From Pyxicephalus adspersus (Eukaryota > Chordata > Amphibia > Anura > Pyxicephalidae): DNA of 64,000 nt. Each line of letters opens with the position of its first letter. Positions within the stretch are counted from its first letter, which is position 1. Below are positions 50,562 through 61,007 of this stretch, piece by piece. The position numbers and the translations under genes were made by a program. The stretch is from NCBI RefSeq assembly GCF_032062135.1, contig NC_092859.1, positions 43,416,952 to 43,480,951 on the forward strand, written 5' to 3'. Under the pieces are notes generated by a model, which was given only the letters and a program-made list of their open reading frames with translations, was not told where the DNA came from and did not search any database.

Positions 50562-52101
50562 ATATATTTTTCTAACTACATTAGCAATTTATTTGGAAAT
50601 TAACAAATGTACAGTATTGTACAAAATGCCCAATATTTGAAACAGTTGTATTAAACAAACCATTTAACAGACTATGCTGAAACCCAAAAATAGAGTAGAG
50701 GCACATTGAGTTGTTCTGTGCCTAATTTTCCCCACATACAAATGTACTAATAAAAGAACAACAAATAAACTTTAGCCAAGACTTTCTGAGGTATTTAAGC
50801 AGACATACAACTGTATCATTATTAGAGTAGTTCTCTTCCTTTCAAATGGTAATTATTTGTTATGAATCCTGCCAGTAAGCTGATACATGAGAGAGCCAAA
50901 TATTATATTGTTCTGTGGTTCTCAAAACAAAGAGGACTAAGTGTGTATGTGCTAAGGTGTCTCCTAGCACCAATCTTATTTTAGGAATGACCCATTTAGA
51001 GATCATGGCTTTGTTTTCTCTTATCTCACAAGGAATCCATGGATGGTAACATCATATTTTAAAGCCCTTTCTCTTCTTTTACTGTAGGACACAAAACTGC
51101 CGATGTTTTTTGGGAAGCTCAGAGCATAAGTTCTCACAGCTAAAGCATCTGCTTTTGCTAGTCGACTAGCATTAAGATAGCTGTCAACTAACAATGTAAA
51201 GTCAGTGAGCATGCCATCCAACATAGCTTGACACAAATGTAGAAGGTGCGATACTTCCAGAGCCAACACTTTCAGCAAAGTAGCAGACAATGGACGGTCA
51301 GAACACATATTAGGATTTTGCTCCATCAATGTTTGTTTGATATTCAAGAAATGTACTTGCAGACGGCATATTTAGATACCGAGTCAAACATTCCTTTACA
51401 GTAGATGTTCGATGAGGAAGAAAACCACCAGTCTACATGGAAAACAAGTACACATCACCACCTGTGTTTTAAAAACATTATTCAAAAACACACCATATTG
51501 GTCATATTGGTGGGACAAAATATCTTCTAACCAACGACAGCCGAGGGTGACCTTTAGGATGCCTTTGTCTTCAAGCACCACTTGGAGACCATTTTTAAAG
51601 ACCCCTGGTCCCATGGTGAGGATGTCAAAGAGGTAAACATGATTTCTTGTGTCCACCTGTAGCCAACACAGTTTCCCATTGGAACATATGTTCAGGCCAT
51701 AAGCTCCCAAGCTCAAGACCTTTTGGTGCTGGAGATTGCAGAATCTTTCTTCTATTGTCCCTCTTTCAACCTTTTGGCCTCTTGAGTCTTCTACTGGTTC
51801 CACATTTAGAACATTTTGCTCAAAATACAGCCTTGCTCCTCGCACAGCTTCACCAGTCTTCAAATCCTTGACTTTATGTAGGAGAACTGTGTGATCTGCA
51901 TGACCACCAAGTAAAACTTCATGAAACATTCCATTAATAGTTGTAATTTTTATAGTCTTCCCAATAATACAGCTCAGAAAACATTCAACAGAAGTGGAAT
52001 CTGTATAGAAATGGTAATGAAATGAATGCAAATAAATGTCAGCCTTCTGCAGCTTCTGCTGTGTGAGTTAGGTGGGATTGCAAACATCGGGGATCCCCAA
52101 A
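50562..52101 (-). mobile_element. Processed retrocopy insertion (EXD1-like) with 8-bp target duplication
   Basis: ACAGATAT occurs at 50554-50561 and again at 52102-52109, flanking the insertion. Each side continues as one half of a set-2 tandem unit: AAAATAAATACAGATAT on the left and ATTTTAGTGTTTGATACC on the right. Joined, they agree with the intact unit near 50461-50491. On the minus strand the insert ends in a short A-rich stretch (GAAAAATATATAT) before the duplication, as expected of a worn poly(A) tail. No inverted terminal repeats are present. This supports LINE-mediated insertion of a reverse-transcribed mRNA. Confidence 0.7.
51021..52031 (-). pseudogene. EXD1: EXD1-like processed pseudogene (3'-5' exonuclease-domain protein 1)
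   Basis: The main frame (52031 to 51396, 211 codons) opens with chance residues. From about residue 15 it carries an LSm-like segment (GKTIKITTINGMFHEVLL, HKVKDLKTG). From about residue 93 it carries a DEDD-type exonuclease fold (YGLNICSNGKLCWLQV, YLFDILTMGP, VVLEDKGILKV, CRWLEDILSHQY, LNNVFKTQV). A second frame (51347-51021) continues the protein (RPLSATLLKVLALEVSHLL, VDSYLNASR, RRERALKYDVTIHGFL). I recognise this order as EXD1, which acts with TDRD12 in the PET complex of the germline piRNA pathway. There are no introns over about 1 kb. Damage includes a frameshift near 51455, an in-frame stop at 51433-51435, another frameshift near 51310-51340, and a six-base duplication giving QYDQY. Residues I expect as HDCR and FDTQ appear as LGCR and FKTQ. 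The rightward frame past 52031 reads into repeats and is not part of the gene. Confidence 0.7.
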
Positions 52102-52570
52102 ACAGATATTTTAGTGTTTGATACCTGTTCCTATTTACCAAAGAAGACCATTTGGTACAGGTAAATTTCTTATGATGGTCTTCACCCAGCTCTGGATGCC
52201 AGTTACCAATGCGGTCCCCGCTCCTTCTCAGGGCCCACCGCCTCCTCCTGCTGTTGCTGCTGCCTGCCAGTACCCTATTCACTAAAATTGTATTACACAT
52301 TTCTGGGTGGCATTGACAATACACTAGACCCAGCTCTAGATGCCAGTTACCAATGTGGTCCCCGCTTCTTCTCAGGGCCCACTGCCTCCTCCTGCTGTTG
52401 CTGCCGCCTGTCAGTACTCTATTCACTAAAATTGTATTACACACTTCTGGGTGGCATTGACGATGCATTACACCCAGCTCTAGATGCCAGTTACCAATGC
52501 GGTCCCCGCTCCTTCTCAGGGCCCACCGCCGCCTGTCAGTACTCCATTCACAAAAATTGCTTTTTCAATT

Positions 52571-53645
52571 AAAAACAATGCACAAAATTAAAGAGACATA
52601 GTTAGAAATTCTTAAAGTAATTCAATTTTGGAACATGTGCAAAAACATACATAATTGAAATGTTCTAACTTAGATCATTCTAGACATATAATTGCACATA
52701 CAGGAAACACTTATATATCAGTATAGTTATTAAAACCAAAATACAAAACCACAGTCAAGTTAAAATGCATTTTAAAAAAATACTTTCAGATAAATTGTAC
52801 AGTAACAAATTAAATTATGTATATGCTTAAAACACAATACAGTTTTCCTTTAATAGTTATCTGTTCTCTAGACACATCATTGCATAAGTCTGCTAATTAA
52901 GCTTTCCTTGATCTAATTACAGCTGTATTCTGCAATGACCCCAAAAGAATCAGCTACAATTACTATGTTACATTACACACCTGTCATGAGATAAAATTAC
53001 ATACAAAGGACAAACTGCAGGTGTTACCTATTCCCAGCTCATACTAAAGATGCCACCCACCAGGTGATCAGAGTTTCATGAAAAGATTGTTCTCATGAAC
53101 TCAGCACAATGGTTTGGATTTCACTGAAAGAAAAAGGAACCTTACCATCAGCATATTACCCTAAATGTATCCATACATTGGGAAAATGTTCTTTAAGTAG
53201 TAGTCAGAACTCTGTATGACTATACTTTTAGTAATATACCTGTATACTGTAGGCCACTTGTTCCCAGATTTATGTGCACAGTTGATGCATATCCACCTGT
53301 AACAACCCACACAAACCCTTGTAACAGTACTGTATCTAAATATAACACAAACTGTAATGTAACTATGAACAAAAAAAGGCCTTCCACCATTGACTCCTGT
53401 ATCTGTTTTCTGTGAATCTTTCTTTTAATTTAGAGAAAAACTGACATTTTACCCATTGAGGGCAAGATTGTAGTATCTCTTGGCAGACTACCTAACATCC
53501 TGGATCACTGAATGATTTTAGAAATTACCCAAATCGATATTTTTAAAGTCACTCATACATGACTATGTTCGCTTAGGCCAAATCACATAGGGGTCAAATG
53601 TGCCCTCAAAGCTTCATTGGAATTCATAATTGCACTGTTAGAAGA
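52571..53645. other. AT-rich DNA, no gene seen
   Basis: No coding similarity, arrays or element termini were recognised. The repeat to the left may extend a little into this stretch. Confidence 0.45.
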
Positions 53646-53649
53646 CTCA

Positions 53650-54390
53650 CTTATGGTCGACAATCCCAAGCGGTGTTCCACCCCAGTAGAGTGCACCCAG
53701 CCTTTTCCTTCCAGAGGCGGGGATACAGCAGCGGAGGAGATCTAGAAATTAGTGTCTGACTTCTGTTCTGCAGCTTGCAGCATCCTTGTTTCCCTTTACC
53801 TGTGTTTTATCTCTCGGCATCCCCTGTGCTGAGACAATACAACTGAAGAGGATTTGGAGCTGTGCTGAAGCTGATGGGAAGAATAATTCCTGATCTCAAT
53901 CCTACACTGCCATTGGCTGCTGGGTCCTTATAGTCTCTCTGCTCTCAGCTACCAGTACCTGTTGTAGCGTTTAGCTGGGCTGATCTGTAGCTGATGTGTG
54001 TTTTGTTTGATTTACTGTTGCTGACGATTGACTGTTCTTGACCTTTCAAATGTACACTGCCTAGACCGACCTTTTGCCTGTGACCCCCAACTCTGCTTAA
54101 TACTACCCCCTTGGTACTTTGTCTGGTGGACTGATCCCCTGTGTATGACCTTGGCTTTATATTCAGGATTTGCCTTTTTAGAACCTTATACTGCTTATCT
54201 GTGGGCGCCTGAGGGCGCCAACCTTTCCCCAGATGCCATCCCCAGGTCCTGGAGGCAAAAGTGTGCTGGGAGACGCAACCAGTCTCCCAATCCTGAGGCT
54301 TTGGTATAAATAAAGACTGCCGCGTTAGATGGGGGGACTGGCATCTGGCGAATACAGGTGCTGAACCACTTCCTTACAGCAACACATTCT
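53650..54390 (+). mobile_element. Possible LTR or retroelement untranslated region
   Basis: This is a GC-richer island with GATTGACTGTTCTTGACC, several TGCCTG and CTGACC words, and TATAAATAAAGACTGCCGCG near 54305, which includes a possible AATAAA signal. Such sequence is typical of the LTR/leader regions of amphibian Gypsy-type elements as I know them. The opposite LTR and TG...CA borders were not found, so it may be a worn solo LTR or an unrelated repeat. The 93-codon frame at 54028-54309 has no retroviral-type motif. Confidence 0.35.
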
Positions 54391-55080
54391 AAAATATTTG
54401 AGTGCACACTGCACATAGTGTGAATTGGAACTATAGGGCATAATTCAGAATATCTGGGCATTGCTACCCAATACTGCTGGAGGGAATAAACCTTTCAATT
54501 AGGCTAAAATTACTTTCACCTATACATACGTCAGGTCTGCCTTGAATGTTTCTTTCTATTGAGGTATTATTCATTTGGAGTCTGGCCCTCAAGAATATTC
54601 GAAAATTCTAAAGTACTTACAATAAATTGCAAGGTTTTAAAACCACGATGAGGCTTAGTTCAGACTACCGGTGTTTTACTGCAGCATTTACCACCCCAGG
54701 ATGGCTAGTGCCAAACACTAAGTGTCCGGGAGTGGTGCCAGCCTGTCACTAGTAGGCTTTTGCATTTGTAAATGTTTAGGAATGTTTGCACAAGGGTTAT
54801 TTTGTTTGCAAGTGGCACTACTTTAGGTCTATGGGTGTGGCAAACTGCCCCTGGATACAACATGTAATGTTCAAAAAATTGTGTGGCAATGGTACCACCT
54901 CCTACACCCTGTCAAATTAAGGAAAGTGAACAGACTTATTTGGTTCAGTAATAACTATTTTTTGTAAGTGTTATTGAGCAGTAAAACAGCTCAAAACCAC
55001 TTGCAAAAAATGCTAGTCGGAACTCAGCATTATTTTCACTGAATACTTAGGTCATAACTAAATCTTACAGGATACTGGGT
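54391..55080. other. AT-rich DNA, no gene seen
   Basis: No recognisable gene, array or element ends. Confidence 0.5.
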
Positions 55081-55084
55081 ATTA

Positions 55085-55230
55085 TCATTAATAAACAGTA
55101 TTTATGTAGTGCCAACATATTACACAGCACTGTGCATTTAATAGGGGTTGCAAATGACAGATACAAAAAATGACACAGGCAGAGGAGAGGACCTTCCCGA
55201 AAGAGCTTACAATCTAAGATTGAGTGCTGA
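55085..55230 (-). mobile_element. LINE/SINE 3' end with L2/MIR-like body, minus copy
   Basis: On the minus strand it reads TTGTAAGCTCTTTCGGGAAG, then TTTGCAACCCCTATTAAATG, then TGCTGTGTAATATGTTGGCA, then CTACATAAATACTGTTTATT. It is the same unit as at 40845-40979, in opposite orientation and moderately diverged. Confidence 0.65.
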
Positions 55231-57815
55231 CCAACAATTTTATTTGGTACGACAGAAATTATTTATTTCTTAGCTCCAACTTCCTCTGATTTTCTGACAG
55301 CCTGTTTCACAAAATTTGCCCTAGACTTTGCTTATGTCATGTATCTAATATCTCCTGTGTCTTGCTTGGTTAGTGATGCTGTCTAATGGAGTATACACAA
55401 GGATAGCTTGTCACTAAGTAAATAGCAATCACTAGTAACAAAATACACAAATCATTATGCTTGCCCCAACAGAGATCTCCCCTGACTAACCTTTTCTATT
55501 CAGTCTGTTCTCTGGGGTGGGGGGACATAATGATTTGTGTATTTTATTCTATTTACTTATTGTTTACATAATAGGGATTTTTAAACTTTTTTTTGTGGAT
55601 AAGACGAAACCCACTGCAATGATCCTTCACAGAGAGCCCATTTATTAAATTTACCTTTTCATTTATATTACAGTCTTAGCCATTTTCACACATTTTGTTG
55701 AGCGGACGTAACATAATTCCAGAGAGTCTGTACTAGAAACCTAATAGCTGATTGGGCCACATGGCCAATATCTTTATATACTTTTGCACCAGCAAATGAT
55801 GCCCTGAGAACCCAAAAACATTTTCAAGGCTTTACAAATTGTGGTTGCATTACTGCCTTGCGAAATGTATGTAGATTACCATATGGGTACACTAAAACAT
55901 AATATGATCTTTGCTGAAAGTGATGTTAACCAGTAAAGTATATTAAAGAAATGACAAGAAAATTAGAATATGAGGCACTTAGATACCACAAAGGTCTAAT
56001 TCTAGATGCTATCGACAGAGCTGAGCACTTCCTCCCTAATAACCTACTTATGCCTGGGGCCGACACGTATCTGCATTTGCTGCTAGCCACCCTTCCTTTT
56101 CCAAGCCGGTTAAACTGCAAAGAAAGGCGCACAATATCCCCAGCTGTTCTCTATGAGTTATATGTTTAATATAGAAAAAAGGGATTTAATGATACTGCAA
56201 AGTTTTAAGAGATTAAAAAAGGGAGACAAGAATATTATTATATCCATTACATCTGGAGAAAATTGCCTTATTGGAGAAAAGGAAAAAAAAAAAGTTCTGC
56301 AAATTTATAATCACAAAGGCCATTTTTTAAGGCAAAATATAAAAATATTGCTTCATTAGCAGTGCTGCAGTAACGGCTTTGTGAGGGACTAGGGATCATG
56401 GAGAGCTTATAGCAAATGAGACGTACAAGTAATGGCTCGTCATTTACCAACACACTCATTCAATGCATTAGCGGAGACTTAAAAGATTAATTTGAGCTAA
56501 GAGTGCCGTGGATGGGGAAGAGCAAGTAGAAGGGGCTCGTTATATTTTAATGGTCTATTCTTCTAGGCAGACATGACTAGATGAGAGATATGTATTTATT
56601 CTAATGTTTTCCACTTTAATTTTCATTCCTATTGACGGACTGGATTTGCCTGTCACCAGAGACAAAATATGTTGTGCTTTATAATTTCTGGCTTAACAGG
56701 AACAGAACTGGACTATCATTTAAAGCAGCTTTTGACAAAAACAAAACTCTGTCAATGGACCAACTAATACTATCCAGGAAACACTGACACTATGCTTTGA
56801 TGCAGTGGTGGGTAACTTACTCAGTATAGTGGACCTTGACAGATAGTCCTGACATTATCACACAACATAACATTCATTGAATGTAAAGCTACAGAAATTT
56901 GTCATATATACATGAATCTGGAGATGGACAAAGACTATATACAAGACACAACAGAAGGTTCTTGACAATGGACATGCACAGGAGATGGGCAGATACTTCA
57001 CACATGCTATAGGAAACGATTAAAGACTTTGGGTATGCTACAAGCAATGGTCAGAGACTGGACACATGCACTGCATAACCAAAACCCAAAACAATGCACC
57101 ACATCTCTTTTAGGTTTAAGATGGCTGCACAATAGCAGAATAAACTGTCCGACACTACTATTTCTCAGCTTTAGATGAGCTGATCTATACCAGGCATGGT
57201 CATTGATGGGACAGCATAGAAGCTACCAAGATTTGATTAGAGTTCCCCCTGGGTTTAATATTGCGTATATGCCAACTGCTAGAACTGTAACAGGTTTAGA
57301 GGAAGCAGTTTCAACTCATGATATTACTGTTGGATATTACTGACATGACCTGCGGATAAACCGTTACATGCCCTAGTCACTTACTTTTCAGCATTTAAGT
57401 ATTATATTCGATATTTTAGTACCTTCTTCAGAACCAGACCTAGGATATCAATTTTTTTCAAATTTCTGGATACATCATTATTGCTTGTCTCAATATCCCC
57501 TAAAGAAGCCATACGCTGAAACGCATCAGCACCGAGACCTGTCTTATTATTTATTACGGGCTGTGTCTTTACTCCTGTTAAATGGTCACTATGTTTTATG
57601 TGTGTAACTATTTAATGTTGCAGCGGATGAACTTCTATATAAATACCACTGTTTTTGCTTCTATCTTTTAAAGAAAGAGTAAACACTCTTTTCCCTTTTT
57701 TTAATATGCTTTATGAAAAAACCTGTCATATATTTGCATGTTACATTTCATAATATCCATGAGATGTTTACCAGTCCTGAAATTTAGTGGCAGAACATGT
57801 TATGAAACAAACACT
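55231..57815. other. AT-rich DNA, no gene established
   Basis: GCAGTGGTGGGTAACTT near 56804 resembles a hAT terminus, but no partner end was found. At 57495-57535 a GAAACGCATCAG word preceded by AAAGAAGCC belongs to the GAAACGCGT-type repeat. No coding similarity was recognised. Confidence 0.45.
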
Positions 57816-57817
57816 CT

Positions 57818-57916
57818 GAGCCTGATTTATTAAAGCACTCCAAGGCTGGAGAAGATACACTTTCATCAGTGAAGCTAAGTAATCCAGCAAACCTGGAATT
57901 GATATGGTCCAGGTTA
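57818..57916. mobile_element. Foldback MITE family, half copy
   Basis: Carries GAGCCTGATTTATTAAAGCA, then GGCTGGAGAAGATACACTTT, then AATCCAGCAAACCTGGAATT, which is the left arm of the family. The right arm is absent. Confidence 0.7.
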
Positions 57917-58595
57917 AAATACAGATAATGTCCTGCTTAACTCCCCTTTAAAACTAGACTCTAGGGGAGGTGGGGATATGTTATATCAGGGAAAACATAG
58001 ATGGGAGCAAGCTTTGCATAGAAGAAAGGGAAATATTAAAAGTTACAAAGTCTTTGATGAAAGAGAGCAGAGTACACTGCATTCCTAGATTGATTTTTGA
58101 AGATCATAATCACACCCATCATACAGATCTCCGCATTGTGTTTGACATGTTGAGCAAACAAACAACAAAAACCTCATTATATTGATGGTATAAATTGCTT
58201 GTAATGATCTTTTCTTATCTCATATTACTCCCATTAACGTGTTTATCGCGTTCCCTTCTCACTATTAGACTAGTTCGACACAGTTGTAATAATGACAACC
58301 AGCCTTTATTGCTTTTAACTGTGATGTCTGGAGTGGGGATACAAATGAGTCAGGGGCGTTGGGTGTCTCGCACAAGACATAATAATGACTGGAGTTTATT
58401 GTTACTTGGGTATACAGCATTATTCTCTTTGTTAATTATTGCGGCTTTCTAAAAGGAAAAAAAATATTTAAAGGAAACCTGTACTGACAGAAACAAAAGG
58501 GCTGCCATCGCTTACCTGTTTGTGAAAATGCTAGTTGCCTGGTTCAATTCTGAGGTGTTGCATCTCAGGCCATAAAAAAATCATCTGGGTAGTAG
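57917..58595. other. AT-rich DNA with a possible T2-like terminus
   Basis: At 58469 the sequence TTTAAAGGAAACCTGTACTG resembles a T2/Kolobok-type end, but no partner was found. The 85-codon frame at 58195-58452 is hydrophobic and unrecognised. Confidence 0.4.
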
Positions 58596-58757
58596 CACTT
58601 CTTAAAATTGTGTAAATACACACACAGATGAACAGCAACATATTACACTGTGTCACTATATATTTATTACTACGGAAGCAGTGCGTGAATAATGAAGCAC
58701 TTTTACCATTTCTAGGAATTAGGAGGGTAGCAGCCAGGTGCTGCTAATGAAGTTCAC

Positions 58758-60165
58758 ATGACTAATAAACCATCAACAAGTCCGACCACCTTTAAAAATG
58801 CAAAATTGTTGGCATCTGGTCTGGACATCAGCGATGATCTCAGAGAAGACATTTTTGCTGCCTCTTATTCTGGAATTGGTTATGGGTCAATTTCCAAGCA
58901 ATTTGAAGTCCATCATTCTACAGTGAGAATTATTATTCACAAGTTGAAAACATTCAAAACAACAGCCAATCTTCCAAGGATCAGATGTTCCCAACAAATT
59001 CACCCCAAGGCCAGACCATGTATTGCTCAGAGAAGTTGCAAAAAACCTGAGAGCTACATCTTAGACTCTGCAGGCCTCAGGTATTCTGGTAAATGTTAAA
59101 GTTCATGACGTTACAAGTAGAGTAGAAAAAGATTAAATAAGAGGGGTTGCCAGAAGAAACACCCTTCTAATTAAGAAAATGAAAGCATAGCAAAGGTTTG
59201 CAAAGCCGGATCTGAAAAAAAACACTTTTGGAAAAATCCAATCGGGACAGACAAATCAAAGTGGACATGTTTGGCCATAATGCACAGCATCATGTTTGGC
59301 AAAAACCAAACACAACATATTGGCACAAATACTTTCAATCAACTGTTAAGCACGGAAGCAATGATTTTGGCTGGTTTTGTAACCACACGACCTGGGCACC
59401 TTGTTGTGTTTGAGTGGACCCCGAACTTCTCTGCATACCAAAGTATTCTAAAGGCAGATTTGAGGCCAAGTTAAAGCTTGGCTGAAATTGGGTCATGCAA
59501 CAGGACAATAAACCCAACCACAGCAGAAAATCTACAACACAATGGCTAAAAAAGAAAAGAATCAATGTGTGGCAATAGCCCATTCAAAATCCAGGCCTTA
59601 ACCTGATCAAAGTGCTGTGACAGGACCTTGTGACCTTGTGCATGAAGCCCACAAATCTCAATGAACTCTAAAGGTGCGTACACACTTCCAATTTTTATCG
59701 TTCCAATCGAACGACGAACGATCGATTGGGCAAAAAATCGTTCGTAAAAAAGTAACCAACGACGCCGACGAACGAGGAAAGTCGCTGGAAACGAACGACC
59801 GGACCGACGGATCGGATTGGACGACGATCGTTGAACATCGTTCGTGTGTACGGTCGTTCGTTGATCGTCCATGTTCAGAGCATGCGTGATGAACGAATGT
59901 CCGTTCACTTTCCTGTCGTGCACATAGTTCCTCTATCGCTTAAACGATCGTATCTATTGTGTGTACAATATCTACGAACGATCGTGTCGTTACTCTATGT
60001 GCAGGATCGGTGCTATACGATCGTTCATATATATCGTGCATGAACGTTCGTCGTTCGTTTTCCAACGATAATAATTGGAAGTGTGTATGTAGCTTAACAA
60101 TGTTTTAAAAATAGTCGGCCAAAATTCCACCACAAAAATGTGAAAGACTGATGATGTGGCAAAGG
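58758..60165 (+). pseudogene. Tc1-like transposase, frameshifted and interrupted
   Basis: The first frame (58758-59096) encodes a helix-turn-helix-like N-terminus with LREDIFAASYSGIGYGSISK and VHHSTVRIIIHKLKTFKTTA. This is the paired-type DNA-binding region of Tc1 transposases. Later frames supply the catalytic part: GSNDFGWFCNHTT-like and MILAGFVTTRPGHLVVFEW residues around 59350-59420, then NPGLNLIKVL near 59590. At least two frameshifts and several stops separate the parts, and the 430-bp MITE sits in the C-terminal coding region. The intact protein would be about 340 residues and cut-and-paste the element at TA sites; this copy cannot. Catalytic acidic residues are not all readable because of the frame breaks. 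Confidence 0.75.
59668..60097. mobile_element. CpG-dense Harbinger-like MITE, copy 2, nested in Tc1
   Basis: The left end is CTAAAGGTGCGTACACACTT. The reverse complement of the right end is TTAAGCTACATACACACTTC. TAA lies at both edges. With the element and one TAA removed, the Tc1 coding region rejoins as GAACTCTAACAATG, which keeps the length I expect of a Tc1 transposase gene at this point. That supports a 3-bp TAA duplication and thus PIF/Harbinger. It is more than 90% identical by eye to 25189-25620, inverted. Confidence 0.75.
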
Positions 60166-60250
60166 GTTTTTTACAAACTATAGAACCATGGGGTGTTCTT
60201 AGTTTTCTACACAAGGGTTCCCCAACTTAGCTTTATTTTTGGTAAATACC

Positions 60251-61003
60251 CTGCAATCTGTTGTGTGCTGTTATATATCTGAAGTTAAATAACATTAGTA
60301 ACTAATAAGGAACCGATGATTTTTTATTATGAAGTGGTGCAGGAAACCTTAGAAAAGTTTTTGCTCATAACTGTCTGATGAACATCCCCTGCTGAACACA
60401 AACCTCTTTCCCTACAGCTGGCACGGAGGCATGCTTGCTTCCTAAAGGCAGCAATGTAAGGAATGTTATGTTACATACTCCTTACTACTGTGCTGGGGCA
60501 GTTTTTGCCGAGGAGGCTTTTGGGGGGAGATTTACTGGGGGATAGTTTTGCTTGGTAGGTCGTCTAAATGTTAACTGAAGTTTGATTAGGGGAAAATGTG
60601 GCCCTAGGCAAGATAGTGCAATAGACATGGAAAAATCACCCTTATCAGACAGCATACATATATATATTCTCTATTGTGATGTGACTGCTGCTGCACAACT
60701 GTGCCCATAGACATCCACTGAGCTCCTGCTTGGGCTGCATGCTGGGTGATCTACTTCTACATAATCATGGCTGCTGCATTCTGTATGATATATACTCATC
60801 CTGACCTCCATTATATATGAAAATAGTAATTTTACATTTCTAATAAGTGCTTATAGTATTAACAGTTTCTGAATTATTAATCAGACAAAGTTTTATCTCT
60901 AGATTTGTACAGAAAAGCATAAATAAAGGAAGAGCTTCAGTTTCTTAAATTATTTTGCGGAGATGATTATGTGATGGTGAGATTCTTGCTCGTGGCAAGG
61001 TAA
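60251..61003. other. AT-rich DNA, no gene seen
   Basis: No coding similarity, arrays or element ends were recognised. Confidence 0.5.
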
Positions 61004-61007
61004 TTAA

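Larger units (their letters stand above)
49757..52570. mobile_element. TAGGGATGAG-type repeat with tandem sub-repeats, split by a retrocopy
   Basis: The left end ATTAGGGATGAGCGAGCAAG and the inner TTGCGGCGAATCGGG relate it to the element at 28691-28980. Rightwards come three sub-repeat sets. Set 1 is a 144-base unit with TCAGTTTTGRTAAATTGTCA at about 50137 and 50281. Set 2 is an 87-base unit with TTCCTATTTACCAAA at 50405, 50492 and 52128. Set 3 is a 134-144-base unit with CCAGTTACCAATG at about 52200, 52345 and 52488. Set 2 is interrupted by the EXD1-like insertion at 50562-52101. No right terminus matching the left was found, so the class is open; a Helitron-like or other gene-poor element is possible. 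Confidence 0.5.
58600..60250 (+). mobile_element. Decayed Tc1-like transposon with nested MITE
   Basis: The order is a leader with CAGGTGCTGCTAATGAAGTT (about 58735), the transposase remnant (58758-59667), the nested Harbinger-like MITE (59668-60097), and the rest of the transposase end (AATAGTCGGCCAAAATTCCA, about 60108). A 3' flank with ACCATGGGGTGTTCTTAGTT follows. The termini are too worn to place exactly, so the outer limits are estimates. Confidence 0.65.

Noticed and set aside
51974..52468. 164-codon frame on the minus strand upstream of the EXD1-like copy
   Set aside because: It translates tandem repeat set 3 and crosses the insertion junction in a different frame, so it is a repeat artefact.
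59674..60043. Frames of about 70 codons on both strands within the 59.7 kb MITE
   Set aside because: They arise from self-complementary CGATCG-type words and are mirrored in the 25.2 kb copy. The MITE has no room for a transposase.
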